Assembly: GCA_028023455.1 (NCBI GenBank)
Contig: JAQFVV010000144.1
Coordinates: 250,001-314,000, forward strand
DNA from: Epiperipatus broadwayi
Lineage: Eukaryota; Onychophora; Udeonychophora; Euonychophora; Peripatidae
DNA length: 64,000 nt
Direction: 5' to 3'
How positions within the stretch are numbered: position 1 is the first letter of the stretch; each line of letters opens with the position of its first letter. The notes beneath the pieces are model-generated. The model did not search any database. It was not told the DNA's origin and was given only the letters and a program-made list of their open reading frames with translations. Position numbers and translations under genes: made by a program. This document shows, in pieces, positions 48,540 to 61,840 of the stretch.

Positions 48540-49119
48540 CATCTAGGTTAAGTATATACATTATACTTGTATTTCAATATTATAAATACTGTATTTAATA
48601 TTTTTATATCAGTGTTCTTTTTAATTTCTTTTGTAATTTAAATTTTTCTTTTAAGAAAATGTATTATCTTTTAAAATTTTAATTACATTAGAAAAGTTCT
48701 TAAAAATACCTGTAAGAAATTTACTAAAAAGTTGCTAAGCTACAGGTTTAAATATATACATAAGCCGTTCTTGCAGTTAGCTTTTTTTTTTTTTTAAAAA
48801 AAAAAACTTCTGACAACTGATAGTTGTTTTTTAATTAATTTGAATAATTAATTAAAGTGCTTAATGTAAAATTGTTTTTAATAAAATGATGTCACACACT
48901 CAAGATAATTGAAAAATAAACCATATTTTTGCCAATAGAAAAAAAAGATACTAATCTGGAAAAATAGCATTATTTAGAAGTTATGAAGAAAAAGTTAGTC
49001 TAAATTTTTATGTTTTTTAAAATTTGTACTTTAAAAAAAATAAATAAAAAGAAAACCCTTTATTCATGAATATATTGAATTTTATTAAGTAGTATTTTTT
49101 TTCTTCTCATATGTCATAG
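48540..49119. other. AT-rich non-coding stretch
   Basis: This contains one of the longest T-run/A-run junctions of the window (about 48781-48806). No gene is seen. Confidence 0.6.
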
Positions 49120-49187
49120 CATCGGCCGGGACGCGAACCCACACCCGTCTGCAACCAACTACTTGCTTGCAAGGCGGGTTCAAATTT
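49120..49187 (-). other. tRNA-related fragment with Pol III B box
   Basis: The minus strand reads GGGTTCGCGTCCCGGCCGATGC. GGTTCGCGTCC (49129-49139) is a near-perfect B box/T-loop with paired flanks. TAGTTGGTTG lies about 25 bases upstream, resembling a D-loop, and a GAACCCGCC lies at the upstream edge. There is no matching 5' acceptor strand (GCATCGG), so it is not an intact tRNA. It is a sharp GC-rich island, and a 5'-truncated tRNA-derived SINE or tRNA pseudogene is likely. Confidence 0.45.
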
Positions 49188-52100
49188 ATTTAGTAAACAC
49201 ATGATCATATGAAAAAGGTAAAATTATTTCTCTTTAATTAAATAATATTACAGATATTGTAGATTAGATTAATTTAACGCAAAGAGGCATTTTGCTAATA
49301 ATCTATAAAATAAAATAAAAAAAATCATATGATTAATTACTCTGTGAAGCCATAATATTTGAGCATAATAATTTTATTCGCAGATCAAACTGAAATTAAT
49401 TTTATTTTTTATCAGTTGAGAATTAAATTAGGAACTTTTATGTCATAGAATGTCAGTACTATGCTAAACCACTCTTGATGTCTTTGGGAAATATTAGTAT
49501 TTATATCCTTTTAGTCTGATAATTTTCTGATACGAATTCAAAAGTCATTGCATTGCATATAGATTTTAAATAATCAGAATTTTGATATTTTCTAAAAAGA
49601 AAAAAAGAAAATTGATATTGTTTCTGCGTCTTATTAAAGCATTATGTTCTAAGAAACATAAAAGAAGAAAATTATTTTATTTCTTTTTTGTAATATACAT
49701 ATGGTTTTATTTTAGTGAAAAAAAAAGTACATCTGTTAACAAGATTTTGAGTATTCTTCTTTGCTGTTCCACAAAGAGATTGTATAAGATCAAACAGTTT
49801 CTAATTAGATACTGCTTTGTGAAGATTACTTTGAAGATCAGTTTTAGAGCCAAGTTGAATAGAAGACAAAATTGATCAATAATTAGATTTCTACTTTAAA
49901 TTGTATTTTATAGGTAATTTGAATTCTGATGATCTGCAGAATATTGAGGTCCGGATGCAGTGATATTGTTCTACAGTTATAAAGATTTTCACTATTGAAT
50001 TTGATATCTTTAGTTCTTATGACTGCATAAACTTGAAAATTTTATGTTTAGTTTTAGTTAGTTACATGTGTGTGTTTGAATGAGAATTTTATTATATTAC
50101 TAAGATTTTGAATCATATTATCAATATTGATCTTTTAAGTTATTTGGTAGAAACAAATAACATTATTAGTAAAGTGCACAACTTATTTTATGCCTGAATA
50201 TAAAACTAATTGCAATAGAAAATGTTGTTTTCATTTTTTGCAAACTACTTCCTTGCCTTAATTTTTTTTGAAGTTCATTTCTGTCTCAGTGGCAGTGAAT
50301 AAATTCTCCTGAAGAATACTATAGTTTTTTTCTAGTAAATCTTTGAAATTTATGAACTTAATGTATAAGTTTTCTAAGATGGAATTATGATCTACAGATT
50401 CATGTTATTTATTTATCATGATATTTAAAGTAGTTAAAAAATTAATTTTTTTCAATTCAAAATGAAAGCCATAAGAAAAGCTATGCTGAGATTGTTTCTA
50501 AAAAATACAGTTTTTAAAATTGACTATGATACTAATAGAAAAGAAGTAAGGATTGATGGAAGGATAATTCTAAGCAGAGTATTGTTTCAAGTTCTTGAAA
50601 TTCTGATATTAATTCAATGTGTTGTAATTGGGAAGATAGATAAATTAATAATTTTATTTATCCTTCAACTATAAAGTTTCAATAAAAACTGAAACTTCTC
50701 CTTGTCTAAATTATTCAAATTCCAGATTCATCTATTTTTCAACTCCTTATATTTTATTATAAACAATTCATATGGAGATTTTCCAACTTCCATAATTTTT
50801 CAGAAAATTAATTTTAAAGATCTCATTAATTTGAAAACCATGAATTTTTGTTCATTGTACATGTTGTTCTTAACTTTACTTGTATATAGTATTACCAATG
50901 CTACCAAATTATGGCAGTAACAAATAAACAAAGTCATATTGATTGAGCATGCTCACACTATTTCTCAAAAGCAGATGGAAAACTTTTCTCATATCTTTTG
51001 GAAAAACTTAATATATTTTGATAGTTTAATACCACAAAGTTGTATATAAAGTATAAATAGAAACTATAATAATAAGATCAACAATCACTTCTCTCTCATT
51101 TTTCCATTGATTAACATTTTATTATTTTTGAGAAATATGACTTACTATAAATAAATCTGCACCAGGTAATTAAAATCTTAGATTAAGAAAATTTATTAAA
51201 AGATTTATGTTGTTAATCAAGCCCAACTCTCTATTCTTCTTTAGTGCCATCTGGTAATCACTCATTACTCAAGTTTTCTATAAATGGCACTAGCATAGAA
51301 AAATAGTTTTATTATATACATGTATTGTTATTTTTTTAAAAAAATATTTATTTAATAATTGCTGTTAATATAATGCATATTTCACTGGACTTATAAGTGC
51401 ATATTATTGAAATGTTGTTTAGCTTGAAAACTCGCAAGCGTTTATATCAGTTACTTTTGATCTATCATTCAAACTTTTAATTAACATGTTGGTTTTGGCT
51501 ATTCTTGATGTATCATTCAAACGTCTAACTAACATATCAGTTTTTTCACTCATTGTTTTTTAGATGACTATCACAGTGCTATTTTATTTGTTCAATCCTA
51601 ATATGTAGAAAGTTATAATGAATAGTAATCTTTTCTTATGATAAACTAATAAAATTGTATTTACTTCAATTCCCATATACGTCTTAACTAATTGAATTAA
51701 CCCTCCAGGTGATGGCAAGAAGGGATGGTCATGATATTCAAGTTAATGATCTTTAAATGAAAATAAATTCTAAGCAATAAATTAATCAGCACTCATTTTA
51801 AATAAAATTTAAGAATAAAGAATTTAAAATAAAACCAAACTCAGGAGTGATTTCTATTTAAAATGAGCAAAACTTTATTAATAAATTTTATTATGAAGCC
51901 CTGTTTTTTTCCCAATTAAATCAACTAAAAAATAAATGCCCTTTCAGACTCATGAGGTTGGGTGGTATTGGCATATTAAGGAGAATAACTTATGTACATA
52001 CAATACAAAATAAGCTAAAATATTTAATGGAGCTGCACAAAGCTCTATATAAGAATTAAGCATGAAAAGGTAAGTTAAGCTTACATTATAATAGTAGAGG

Positions 52101-52199
52101 ATTACAGAGAGATTTTAAAAGCAAATTAAACAGAAACTTATAAATTAGCACTTGAAGGAAGTATGAGAGTTTCATTACATACTATATAAATGAATTACA
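49188..52199. other. AT-rich non-coding stretch
   Basis: No gene is recognised. Lysine-rich frames at 49582-49875, 50462-50674 and 50702-50920 on plus have no family signal. A short inverted attttaaat-rich pair flanks about 51.79-51.87 kb. Confidence 0.5.
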
Positions 52200-52600
52200 C
52201 AAGGAAAAAGTGAGGTTATCTCCAGATCTATGGGGAAAGCATGCAGATATATTCACCTTCTCCAGTGCTTCCAAATTTTCAGGCAAGTACAACATGGCAA
52301 GCAGCAGTCAGAGATGGCATTCAGGTGGTCATATAGTATGCTTGGTCCTTTGAGCAGAACATCATAATGGCATGGGATAGAAGTCTCAGAGAGGTACAGA
52401 GAGGAGTTCTGGTTTTCCTCTACTCAAAATTTATGTCCTGAAACTTGTGCTGACTTCTTTAAAGTTTAATTATAAAAATTACTGAAAATTTTCTTACTGA
52501 CTGAATGAAAGAATAATGACTGACTGAATCTATACTCTTTTGTTCTGTAGGCCGTTTTATACCCTTTTCAATCCCCCCCTCAAATGACCTGCAGTTATCC
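52200..52600 (-). promoter_or_regulatory. Possible minus-strand promoter with leader
   Basis: The minus strand reads GAAAAGGGTATAAAACGGCC (TATA at 52561-52554), preceded by a G-rich GAGGGGGGGATT. Downstream to about 52200 is a segment with clearly higher complexity than its flanks (ccagaactcctctctgtacc). This could be a gene promoter or a solo LTR. No second copy is in the window and no coding frame is convincing. Confidence 0.3.
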
Positions 52601-55600
52601 CTGAAATCTCTTGATTTTAATTTAAAAATCTTTTAACAGATAAGGTTTTCAAATACCTTTTAGATATTTTAGATTTTGAACAGATTTACGAAAAGAATTA
52701 ACAAAAGTATTCTTCATAATTTTAATTTAATTTTATAATTTAATTAGCGAAATAATCTTAATAAAGATAAATATCATTTCAGCTTAGCAACAATTTTAAA
52801 AGTATTTCGAGCCTTCCCCACTTTTCTTTTTTTTTAAATTCCAAAATTTCAATTAATATATATATATATAGTTAAAACTATATAAAGAGAATGTATAATT
52901 TTCAGCAATAATATTATTAAGATTATTGCTTCATTTATATATCCATACCATGCACACTATTGTTTTATTTTACTAAATATTTTTATTTTTATGGCTTTCT
53001 TTGACTATTATACATACAGTGTGTGGATGAAATGGCATATATACATAATGAGGAAAGAATTGTGGGCCCTGCAGGAAGTTACTATCAATAGTGAAGCATG
53101 AAGCTCGATGTGATTATACATTCACTGCTTCAATATATGTATATTTAGTTAAGCTACTATGTTTTAGTTTATTGTTATGGTCTACATGTTAATAAATATG
53201 TTTAGTTAATAAATGCAAGAGTGATATTATAAAGCATATTATTAGTAAATTAGTTAAATCCCAAATATCCTTTTTCCTCCTTAGTTTATTTTATAAACTA
53301 TCTAGATTTAGTCTTTAAACTAAATTACTTTAATGAAATCCTTCTTAGCATGTTTTAAGTATGCTAAATAGCAAAATGGGATAAGATAGTTTCACAGAAT
53401 GAAACTAAAGTATTTTGTGCAGTAGTTTAATTTTAATATTAATATTATTTCAGTAAGCGTTACGAATGTGTCTTTATAAAGCACACATGCCAATACATCT
53501 TGTTATATTTCTTTGTAAATGGGCTTCTGGTGAAATGCCATACTATTATTATTAGTTTGGACAGCCTCCTTAAAACTGGAACACAAACGTTCAGAAAACA
53601 ATTTGTAAAGCTGCTCCAATCCCTGAACTAAGGTTCATATCTTAATAGCAAGTTGTACAGTCCAAGAGAACCAAGTACTTGGTACTCAATCCCATGACTA
53701 ATTACGCATTTGGGTCACAGCTCTTATTTAGTTAATGTAGTGCCTTAGTATCTGAAACTCTGCTATATCCACCAGCTCTTTCCTCCACATCTATTATTCA
53801 TTTCAGCATTGATCTGAGTGCCAGATCTAGTTTATATAACAATCTGCATTGGGAGCATTTTTATTGCTCATTATTGTATAAGTTAATTATTTTGTCAAGA
53901 TTTAACTCATAGTAAACCTGAAATAGATGGCATACCATATTCAGACATGATTATAGCCTGCAGATATTAACTGGAATAAACTTAAATTTAAATGATTTAA
54001 AGTGCACTATAAAGATGAGACTTTGTATCTAATTCAGCTCATCATTGTATGACACTTACGAGTGTAAAACCCCAATGCACTTTGTTTTGTATTAATCAAT
54101 TTATAATTTAATAATTAGGGATATTAAACTTGTAATAATGTTTAGTGTGTTATTCACAATCCATTCCCAATCTTATCCAATCTATTTCATTTTAATATTA
54201 ATTATTAGTATATGCATTACCTCAGTAAGCCATATGTGTGTGTGTGTTTATTTAATTAATTGCTAATTTATTGATATTTCCCTGAGTCTCATACTCCACC
54301 CTGTGCTACTGCCAGCTTGCAAACTAAATGAGACCAAGTTTAACCTCAAATATGCCATTCATAGGATAGTAAATCACATAGCATTGGTGAAGGGACTGAG
54401 GTGCGATCTGATTCAAGGTCTCAACCCCTCATTAAGATCAGCTTTGAGATAATTTGCCAAAACTCTGGATTTTGTTGCATGAATGTGCAAATATGACAGT
54501 TACAATATATAGTAAAAAGCAGTGAAAGATATTTTTTTGATTGTAAGCATACTATGCTAGGTAAGAATGTAAACTTTTACTTTTAATTAGTTATTAGCTA
54601 TTTTTAATTCTTAAACATTTTAAAGATTTAGAATCTAAATTAACTTTTTTCTATGGTTGTAAGAATATAATGCTATATCAAAAATTATTAATTCATTTAT
54701 GAGTTAAATTATTATTGTTGTTTATCAGTATTGATGATGGTGATGCCATAGTTTTTAATTTGAAGACTTCTATAATTAGCTATACATGTTTGTTTTTTTT
54801 TAAAAAAAATTGGCATTAATTTTTTATCAAAATCATTTTTGTACAATGTTATTGATATTATGGATTCTTTTAGCTTACGATTTTCCAACTTTTTGAATAA
54901 ATTTTATTTTAAATATTACCTTGATGATATTTTTATGCTGTTTGATAGTAGCTACTAAAATAATTTTGATAGTATTTTTTTGATATTTTAACTATATGAC
55001 CATTATCTGTCACTCTTTTGACTTAATTTTTTTTTAATTCTTTTCTAAAGTATTGTCATTTTGAATTATTTTGTTCATTTAAATATGATTACTTGTTACC
55101 TGAATAATTTTTTCCCATGTATTGTTTTCTCTTTGTATTTTTACATATTAATTTGTTCAATTATTCTTTTCCTTTTATTTGTTACTACTTTTGAATATGA
55201 GCCTTTTATAATCCCCCATGCCACTCACATTTCGGTGTGCAAATAGCCATTGTCTGGGTATATCTGCATTCATCTATCAAACTAATCTTTTCAGATTATT
55301 ATTTTTATTGGTTAATATTTGTTAGCCAAAATAAATTGCATTTCTTTAATACATAGAATGCAGATTATTGTATTTTTGAAAAATATATCAACTTGACAAA
55401 GTTTTTTAATAGAGAGTAATGAATTATGGTAGAAATGAAAAAAGAAGAAAAAAACAAAGAAAAATATTATTTTCCTTAAGGTAGTTAGTTCTTAATTTTC
55501 ATTTATATGTTTTATCAACCTTTTTTTTTTCTCTTTACAATATATAATTCTAAATGGTTTGGAGTTTGACTGATTTTTGAAAATATTTAACAAGAATAGA

Positions 55601-56189
55601 CATTTTAGCATTTTACTTTCAAATCAGACTAGACTAGACAAAAATGCAATTAATCAAATAGAGAATTGATGTAGTTTATAACTAATAGTGTTAGCAAATT
55701 TAATTTATTTGACGAAACTAGTCATTTTAATAAAATTTGATTATTGAAGATTATGAATAGTTTATTTTAGGAAAAATTATAATCGAAATTTATTATGATA
55801 TTAATGAAAAAAATTTCAAAAATTAAACTTTTGATAGCAATATTTGCACACGCAGATATTGATATTTATGACTTCAAGTAATAATCTTTGCGAATATATA
55901 AACCAATAATAGAGTATTTTAAATTAAAATCTTAAAAGTCAATATTATGAGATAAAGACATATTTATTATATGTTCAACTTTTTACGAATATTGTATATC
56001 AAAGTATAATAATAGAATTAGTTAGTGGTATACCATTTAAAATTTTTAGATAGATCTTCATATAATTTTCTGTAGTAATTAGAGATATGATTACATATGC
56101 ATATAAATATAGATTCCTATTATAAACCAAATTGATATAAGTAATAAAATTCATGTGAGTAGCAATTTTTCTTATGCAACTGTAAATTC
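52601..56189. other. AT-rich non-coding stretch
   Basis: Segments 53.54-53.9 and 54.29-54.48 kb are somewhat less AT-rich, but they lack open frames and splice signals. A T-run/A-run junction lies near 54791-54808. No gene is called. Confidence 0.5.
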
Positions 56190-56554
56190 GACTTTTGAGC
56201 GCATGGGTACTATTGTAAAAAAAGCTTATTATAAATGCATTTTGAATCAAGTTTAGCGCTTTCGAGGACTAGTTATGGCCTCATATTCATAGAAAGATCA
56301 AAGAAGCATGGCATATAAACAACACTCCCAACTCTATGAATAAGAAGGAATCCTGCTTCCGGGTTTTGAAAAAATGGACCATATAATTTGAATACATTTG
56401 AATAAAGTTATCACATATATATCCATGCACCCATCTATGTAAATCTCGTTACTATGAATATGAGGCCATAAGTAATCATCGACAGCACTAAGCTTAATTC
56501 AAAACGCATTTGTAGTAAGCTTTTTATAAAATAGCATCCAAGCGCTCTAAAGTC
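56190..56554. repeat. Foldback element with roughly 100-bp arms
   Basis: The left arm (56190-56292, starting gacttttgagcgcatgg) and right arm (56454-56554, ending ccaagcgctctaaagtc) are imperfect reverse complements with a spacer of about 160 bases. Blocks tggcctcatattcat and agcgctttcg recur in both. The spacer contains agaaagatcaaagaagc, also found in the 18111-18574 foldback, suggesting a shared family. No coding sequence is present. Confidence 0.8.
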
Positions 56555-56923
56555 ACAGTAATAAAATGTAAAACATATACAATGGTTCCACTATATCCAT
56601 GGTACTTGTTCAGTGGTTCCAATGTGCTGTACATACATGGTGAAAATGTGTATAATAACAAAAACTTAAAATTTCATTTTTATTAATTTCTAATCTTTTT
56701 ACTTATTTTTTTTGAATAGTAAAGACAAATGTGGAAATTACAGATTGAGAAAACTGATGTATGTATTTTAATAAAAATGAAATATGAAATGTAACAGTTG
56801 GACAAAATTTTAGTATACATAAAATAATTTTGTAAAATGAGTCAATTGTGTTTATTTAATTAGAATTGTTATTTAGAGCTTTCTTCAGTAATATATTACT
56901 ATAGTAAGTTTTATTTTAAAAAG

Positions 56924-59165
56924 ATGTTTTTCGTTTATTTGTTGTTTTTGATTTATGAATATCCAAATGAGGGTATAGCAGAATTGGCTTTTATTTTGAG
57001 TAATAGAAAATATATATTTCAAGATTGTAATGTTTTTAATAAATTCAATACAGGAAGTGATTATCGATTAGCAAGATGTAAGATACATATTAATGCAAAA
57101 TTAGAGAGGCAAAAATTAAGAAAAACCAATATTCTCAGTTGATATTCCTAATCTTCAAAAACATTCCAATGAGTTTAAATTAGAACTTGCAAATCATTTT
57201 CAAATATTAACAAATTTTGAATATGATTCAGAGTTTAAAAAAATCAATAGGAAGATAAAAACTGATACACTTCTAAAAACTGCAACAAAGATAGCTGGTA
57301 CAAAAACACAACAATTGACTGTAAAATTTCTATTGAAACTGGAGAAATGATGTGAAAAAAGAAGGGAAATAAAAATACATAAAAGTGATGCATTAAGAAG
57401 TCTTGAATATCTAGAATTTTGTAAAATGGTGTGGAAAAAAGTTGATAATGATATTAAGAAAGTGTGATTGTGAACCATCCAGGAAAGCTATAGAAGAGAA
57501 TAAAAGTCTCAAAAGTGTAAAACAATATTTTGTTATTTGTAGGGAATTATATCTATAATAAGAAAAAAAGGTGGAACTATTATTAAAAAAAGATATGACA
57601 TCATGAAATGTAGAAGAGTTCTATCAAGAATTATATATTATCAAAGAACAAGGGAAAATGCCCCCGACAGCTATTATATCTTCTGAATTGTCCAGAATTT
57701 TAAATGTAGAAGTGAGATACGCAATTAAATTTTTGAAGAAAGAAAAAGCTCCAGGTAATGATGGAATTATAATTGATATCTTAAAAGAAACAGATAAAGA
57801 AATAGAAAAAAATTGGCAAAGTTATATACCAAATGTCTAAATGATAAAGATGTATCAGATGTTTGGAAAAATGTAGTATTAATGTTTAAAAAAGGTGATA
57901 AGTAAGATATTAGAAATTAGCAGTCTTTTATCAGTTCTATACAAAATTTTTACCAAGATAACTACAACTCATCTATAGCAAACTTTGGATTTCAACTAAC
58001 CAAAAGAACAAGCTGGATTTCAAAATGCTTTTAATACAGTGTATTATATTCAAATATTGAGAGACATTATAGAAAGGACCAATGGATAGAGTTGTCATTA
58101 TGTTTTGGATTTGTGGATTATGAAAAGGCATTAGATTTTAAAAGCATTTTTTCAGTGATTAAAGCATTGGATCATCAAAATATAGACCCAGGATATTGTC
58201 AGAATCTGAAGAATATTTATAAAAATGCAACAGCAACAATTAAATTACAAATGATACTACGAAGTTTAATATTGAGAAGGATGTATGACATGGTGACTCC
58301 TTATCTCCAAAACCTTTTACAGCAGTGATGCAAGAAATATTTTTGTGGATTAAAATGGGAAGTTAAAGTAATAACAGTAAATGTAGATTATTTAAATAAT
58401 GTAGATTTTGCTGATGAATTAGTTGTTTTTGCAAATAATGCTTTAATGCTTCAGAAAATATTGTAAGAGTTATCAGATGAAAGTAAGAAAGTAGGATTAA
58501 AAGTAAATGTTAAAAAAAAACTGATGTTCAATGGATTTTCTCAAAAGAAGAAAATAAAGATTGATAATGATGAGTTAGAAGAAGTTAACAACTAGAAATA
58601 TTTTGGTCAGATTATTTCAGATGGAAACATAATGGATGAAATTAATCCTAGAATTAAATTTGGTTATAGTGCTTTTGATAGAAATAATTTATTATAAAAG
58701 GAAATATGTCTATATATTTGAAAATGGTTTTTAATAAATGTGTTTTACAAATTCTTATTTATAGATCTGAGACTTGGACATTTAACAGAAGAGCAATGGA
58801 GAGACTTCGAACCACTCAAAGAAGTATGTTAAGATGCATGTTAGGAGTAACAAGAAGAGATCAGAAATGAAATACATGACTAAGAGAAGAATCAGGTATT
58901 ACTGACATCATTGAAAGAATTAAGAGACTAAAGTGAAATTGGACTAGACATATTAGTAGAAGAGATGATAATAGATGGACAGTTGAAATCTTAAATGGAT
59001 TTTTAAGAAATTGTAAAAGACCACCTACAAAGTGACCACATGTGAGATAGATGAGTGAAATAAGGAAATGTGCAGAGGTGATGTGGAAAAGAGAGGCTAG
59101 AGATCACAGAGAAGATGGATTGAACTTGGAGAGATCTTTATCATGCTGAGTATTGATAATTGTTG
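56924..59165 (+). pseudogene. 5'-truncated RTE-type LINE (EN end + RT)
   Basis: It starts within the endonuclease C-terminus: NEGIAELAFILSNRKYIF, then FNTGSDYRLARCKIHINAKL, where the catalytic SDH is SDY. Linker and RT follow: AIKFLKKEKAPGNDGI (about 57720), FKKGDK and KEQAGFQ (58000), LCFGFVDYEKALDF (58095), IYKNATATIKLQ. The active-site strand reads VDFADELVVFAN, so YADD/FADD is changed to FADE. The C-terminal part runs ETWTFNRRAMERLRTTQRSM, then SGITDIIERIKRLK and SRRDDNRWTVEIL, ending about 59165. Many stops and shifts break it, but almost the whole RTE 3' half is readable on plus. 5' truncation is usual for LINE insertion. Confidence 0.88.
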
Positions 59166-59842
59166 AAAATGATGATATAAGCTTTTATATAAATTTACCA
59201 TTATTATTCTGATAGCAATAATTTATATTTCTGATTATACTACTAAAAAAATTTATTTCATAAGTTATTTTAATTTTATCCTTATTTAACACCATTAAGA
59301 AGATACAGTAAATTGCAAAGGAAATGTTAGCCATAGCTTTTCATTTTTAAAGTTTATTTGTCTTTTGTTTACAGATTATATTAACATTTGAAATTCATGT
59401 TAATTAATGTATGATTTTATGTCAAAACAAAATAATGGTATTTTTTACTGATCTAAACCCTGAAATTCGATACGTATATATATATAATGTTAAATAGTAT
59501 TTTAGTATTGAATAATGTGAAATTTTCCAAGTTTGTTTTAAATAATAATTGTAATTATCTTCTAGTTGCCATGCTCAATAATTTATTATAGTTAAAAAAA
59601 TGGACCTGTGAACTATTTCTTACCATATTTTAAATTACTCTATTTAGAGTTATTTAAAACAATAACAGTCAGAAATCAAACTTAAAGCAGCCTACATTTT
59701 TTAATGTAAATTGATTTTTAAAAACTGATATTAAGTTTATAAAGCAGAAATATCTCATTCATTTCTAAAACTCTATAACAAATAAATGTCACTTATACTT
59801 AAATGCAATTATAGTATTATAATACACTATATAGATAATAAT
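59166..59842. other. AT-rich non-coding stretch
   Basis: No gene is recognised. A short TA/CG stretch acgtatatatatataatg lies at about 59471. Confidence 0.6.
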
Positions 59843-60310
59843 TAGAGGGGATTTAAACCCAGATTTTCAAGCACTTCAGCCACCCATTCCATCTTATACA
59901 ACCGATAGATATGACCACATACATGTGATAAAGATAAATGATCTCCAATATATGTATTTTGTGCTGAACCAACACTCATTGGTTGGTTCAGATCATCATC
60001 TTAGCTCCATAAATATAATCAGTGATCAGGTTATATTAACATTGCAAATCTTCAAACTTTAATAGGCAGGCTTCAATCTTCTCCACTCTCCAACTCTTCA
60101 GCCATCTATCTCACTGAAAATATGATTGGCATATTTGAAGACTTGTTTGCCAATTTTGTTATCATACTCATGTTGATTGTAAGTGATTCTCACTCCTCAT
60201 ATATCTGAAGAGTTGTAAAGTGGAGATTGAAGTCTGTTCATTAAAGTTTGAAGATTTGCTACCTTAATACAAACTGAGCACTGATTATATATATATTGTA
60301 CCGGACCATA
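59843..60310. mobile_element. Family B inverted copy, truncated
   Basis: The forward unit (aaacccagattttcaagcac, ccttatacaaccgatag-like text, hammerhead region, ttaataggcaggcttcaatc) is followed by a partial reverse unit (tggagattgaagtctgttca to gcactgattatata), breaking off at ccggacca near 60310. The end is truncated within the reverse hammerhead region. Confidence 0.65.
59926..60000 (-). ncRNA. Hammerhead motif, family B, decayed but covarying
   Basis: The core box is degraded (CCAATGA) and the second box reads CAAA. Distal stem I, however, reads ATGATC pairing GATCAT, where the 34591 copy has ATAATC pairing GATTAT. Both sides changed together, keeping the pair. The CCAA/TTGG proximal stem also remains. 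Confidence 0.55.
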
Positions 60311-61840
60311 CTCCCTGCAGAATTCTTTTCCTAATCTTGCACTGAGCATGAAGTGACCAAGATTCAACAGATAAAGAAATGGATATCAATTTAGCCGATT
60401 GTTTGTACTCATGTATATTGGTACTTCCAGCTAAATTGATAGAAAGAGTGGATTGACAGGACTCTTCCAGTTAAAAACACCCTTTAGTTGATATCTTATT
60501 GGAATGCCCGGATATTTAGAACAATGGCAAGTACACACCTTTGAAAAAATCTATTTACAAAATAGACCTTTGCGCGCCACTTCTAGAAAGGAATCTAAAA
60601 ATGAATTTTTCACCCTCCTAGAATGATGTGTAATACCATATGTTCAGCGGAGCCTAAGAATAAGATTTAACACCCCTTTAGAGTGATATCCCTTGCGGCT
60701 AGCTCAGTCACTCAACATCTAGGGTCTTCAAATGGGTAAGTTAAATGATTATTATAGGTACGTGGTTGATAAGGAAATAACACATTTTTATCAACATAAA
60801 TAATAATATAAAAACGAAACAAGTTTAATATTATGATTAAATGTTTATTTAATCCCAAATACCCACCACCGTTTCATACTAATGATATAATAAAAAAAAT
60901 ACTAAATAATTAATGATTACAAACCCATATATGCATTGAAATAGATAAAATACAATTTTAAATAAGGAAAACAATAAATCCCTAAAGCTATTTACAATGT
61001 TTTATAAGTAATGGAAATGGTCTGAGCTCCTTTTACCCAGTAGAAATAAATTTTACTGTGTGTGATTTGATATACAGATATGAGATTTTCGGTCATACAG
61101 GCATACGCTTTTACTCAGTACTTTAAAACCTTTTTATTGATAGCAAAAATAATAATAAAAAACTATGCATATGTATATTTTCAATATGAGATATTTCACT
61201 AATTTCATATTTTTCAACAAGTCAACAAGGTTGCATTGGCTCAGATACTATATCGTATTCACCATAAGGTACTGTATTTATTTTCCTTTTGTTATAGATA
61301 AATTCCTATACATGTATATACGTGCAGCACAATTATACACTTACTACTATTTTAAATATAGAATTATTAGAGGACTTACTTACAGGGAATCTATAATATA
61401 TCAATCCCTTCTTACACACATCATGAGGTGCAGTAGTGACAAAAAAAATAACTTAAAAAGGATATACGGTTAAATACATTCTTAGATATTCAACATGAGA
61501 TATCGTATTTACCGAATATTATAAGCGTATGTACGCATATATATATATATGTATATTTATATATAATGAATTTCAAGAATAACAAGAGGAAAACGAATAG
61601 CAACCAAAGAAAAAAAGAATCTCATTGCAATCTTTGTTGAAAATACTAGAATATAAAATAGAAAAATTGACTCAAAAGATTTAAGTAAAAGCTTTATTAT
61701 TTATGCCCGTAATAACTGTAAATTCAATATTCATATGTGAGAGACAACTCTCATTTAAATGATTAATAATAAATAATAATAATAATAATATATTTAACCG
61801 GAAATATCAAAGTTAATTATGCCAATATTAATAAAATATC
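60311..61840. other. Mixed non-coding stretch
   Basis: 60.31-60.76 kb is GC-richer (for example tttgcgcgccacttctag, ccttgcggctagctcagtca), but no frame or family is evident. The rest is AT-rich, with (TA)n at 61537-61552. The 102-codon plus frame at 61165-61473 has no support. Confidence 0.45.

Noticed and set aside
60690-60745. A-box-like gcggctagctcagtcac followed by ggtcttcaaat
   Set aside because: A-to-B spacing is too short, there is no acceptor pairing, and the B box is imperfect; not called as a tRNA or SINE.
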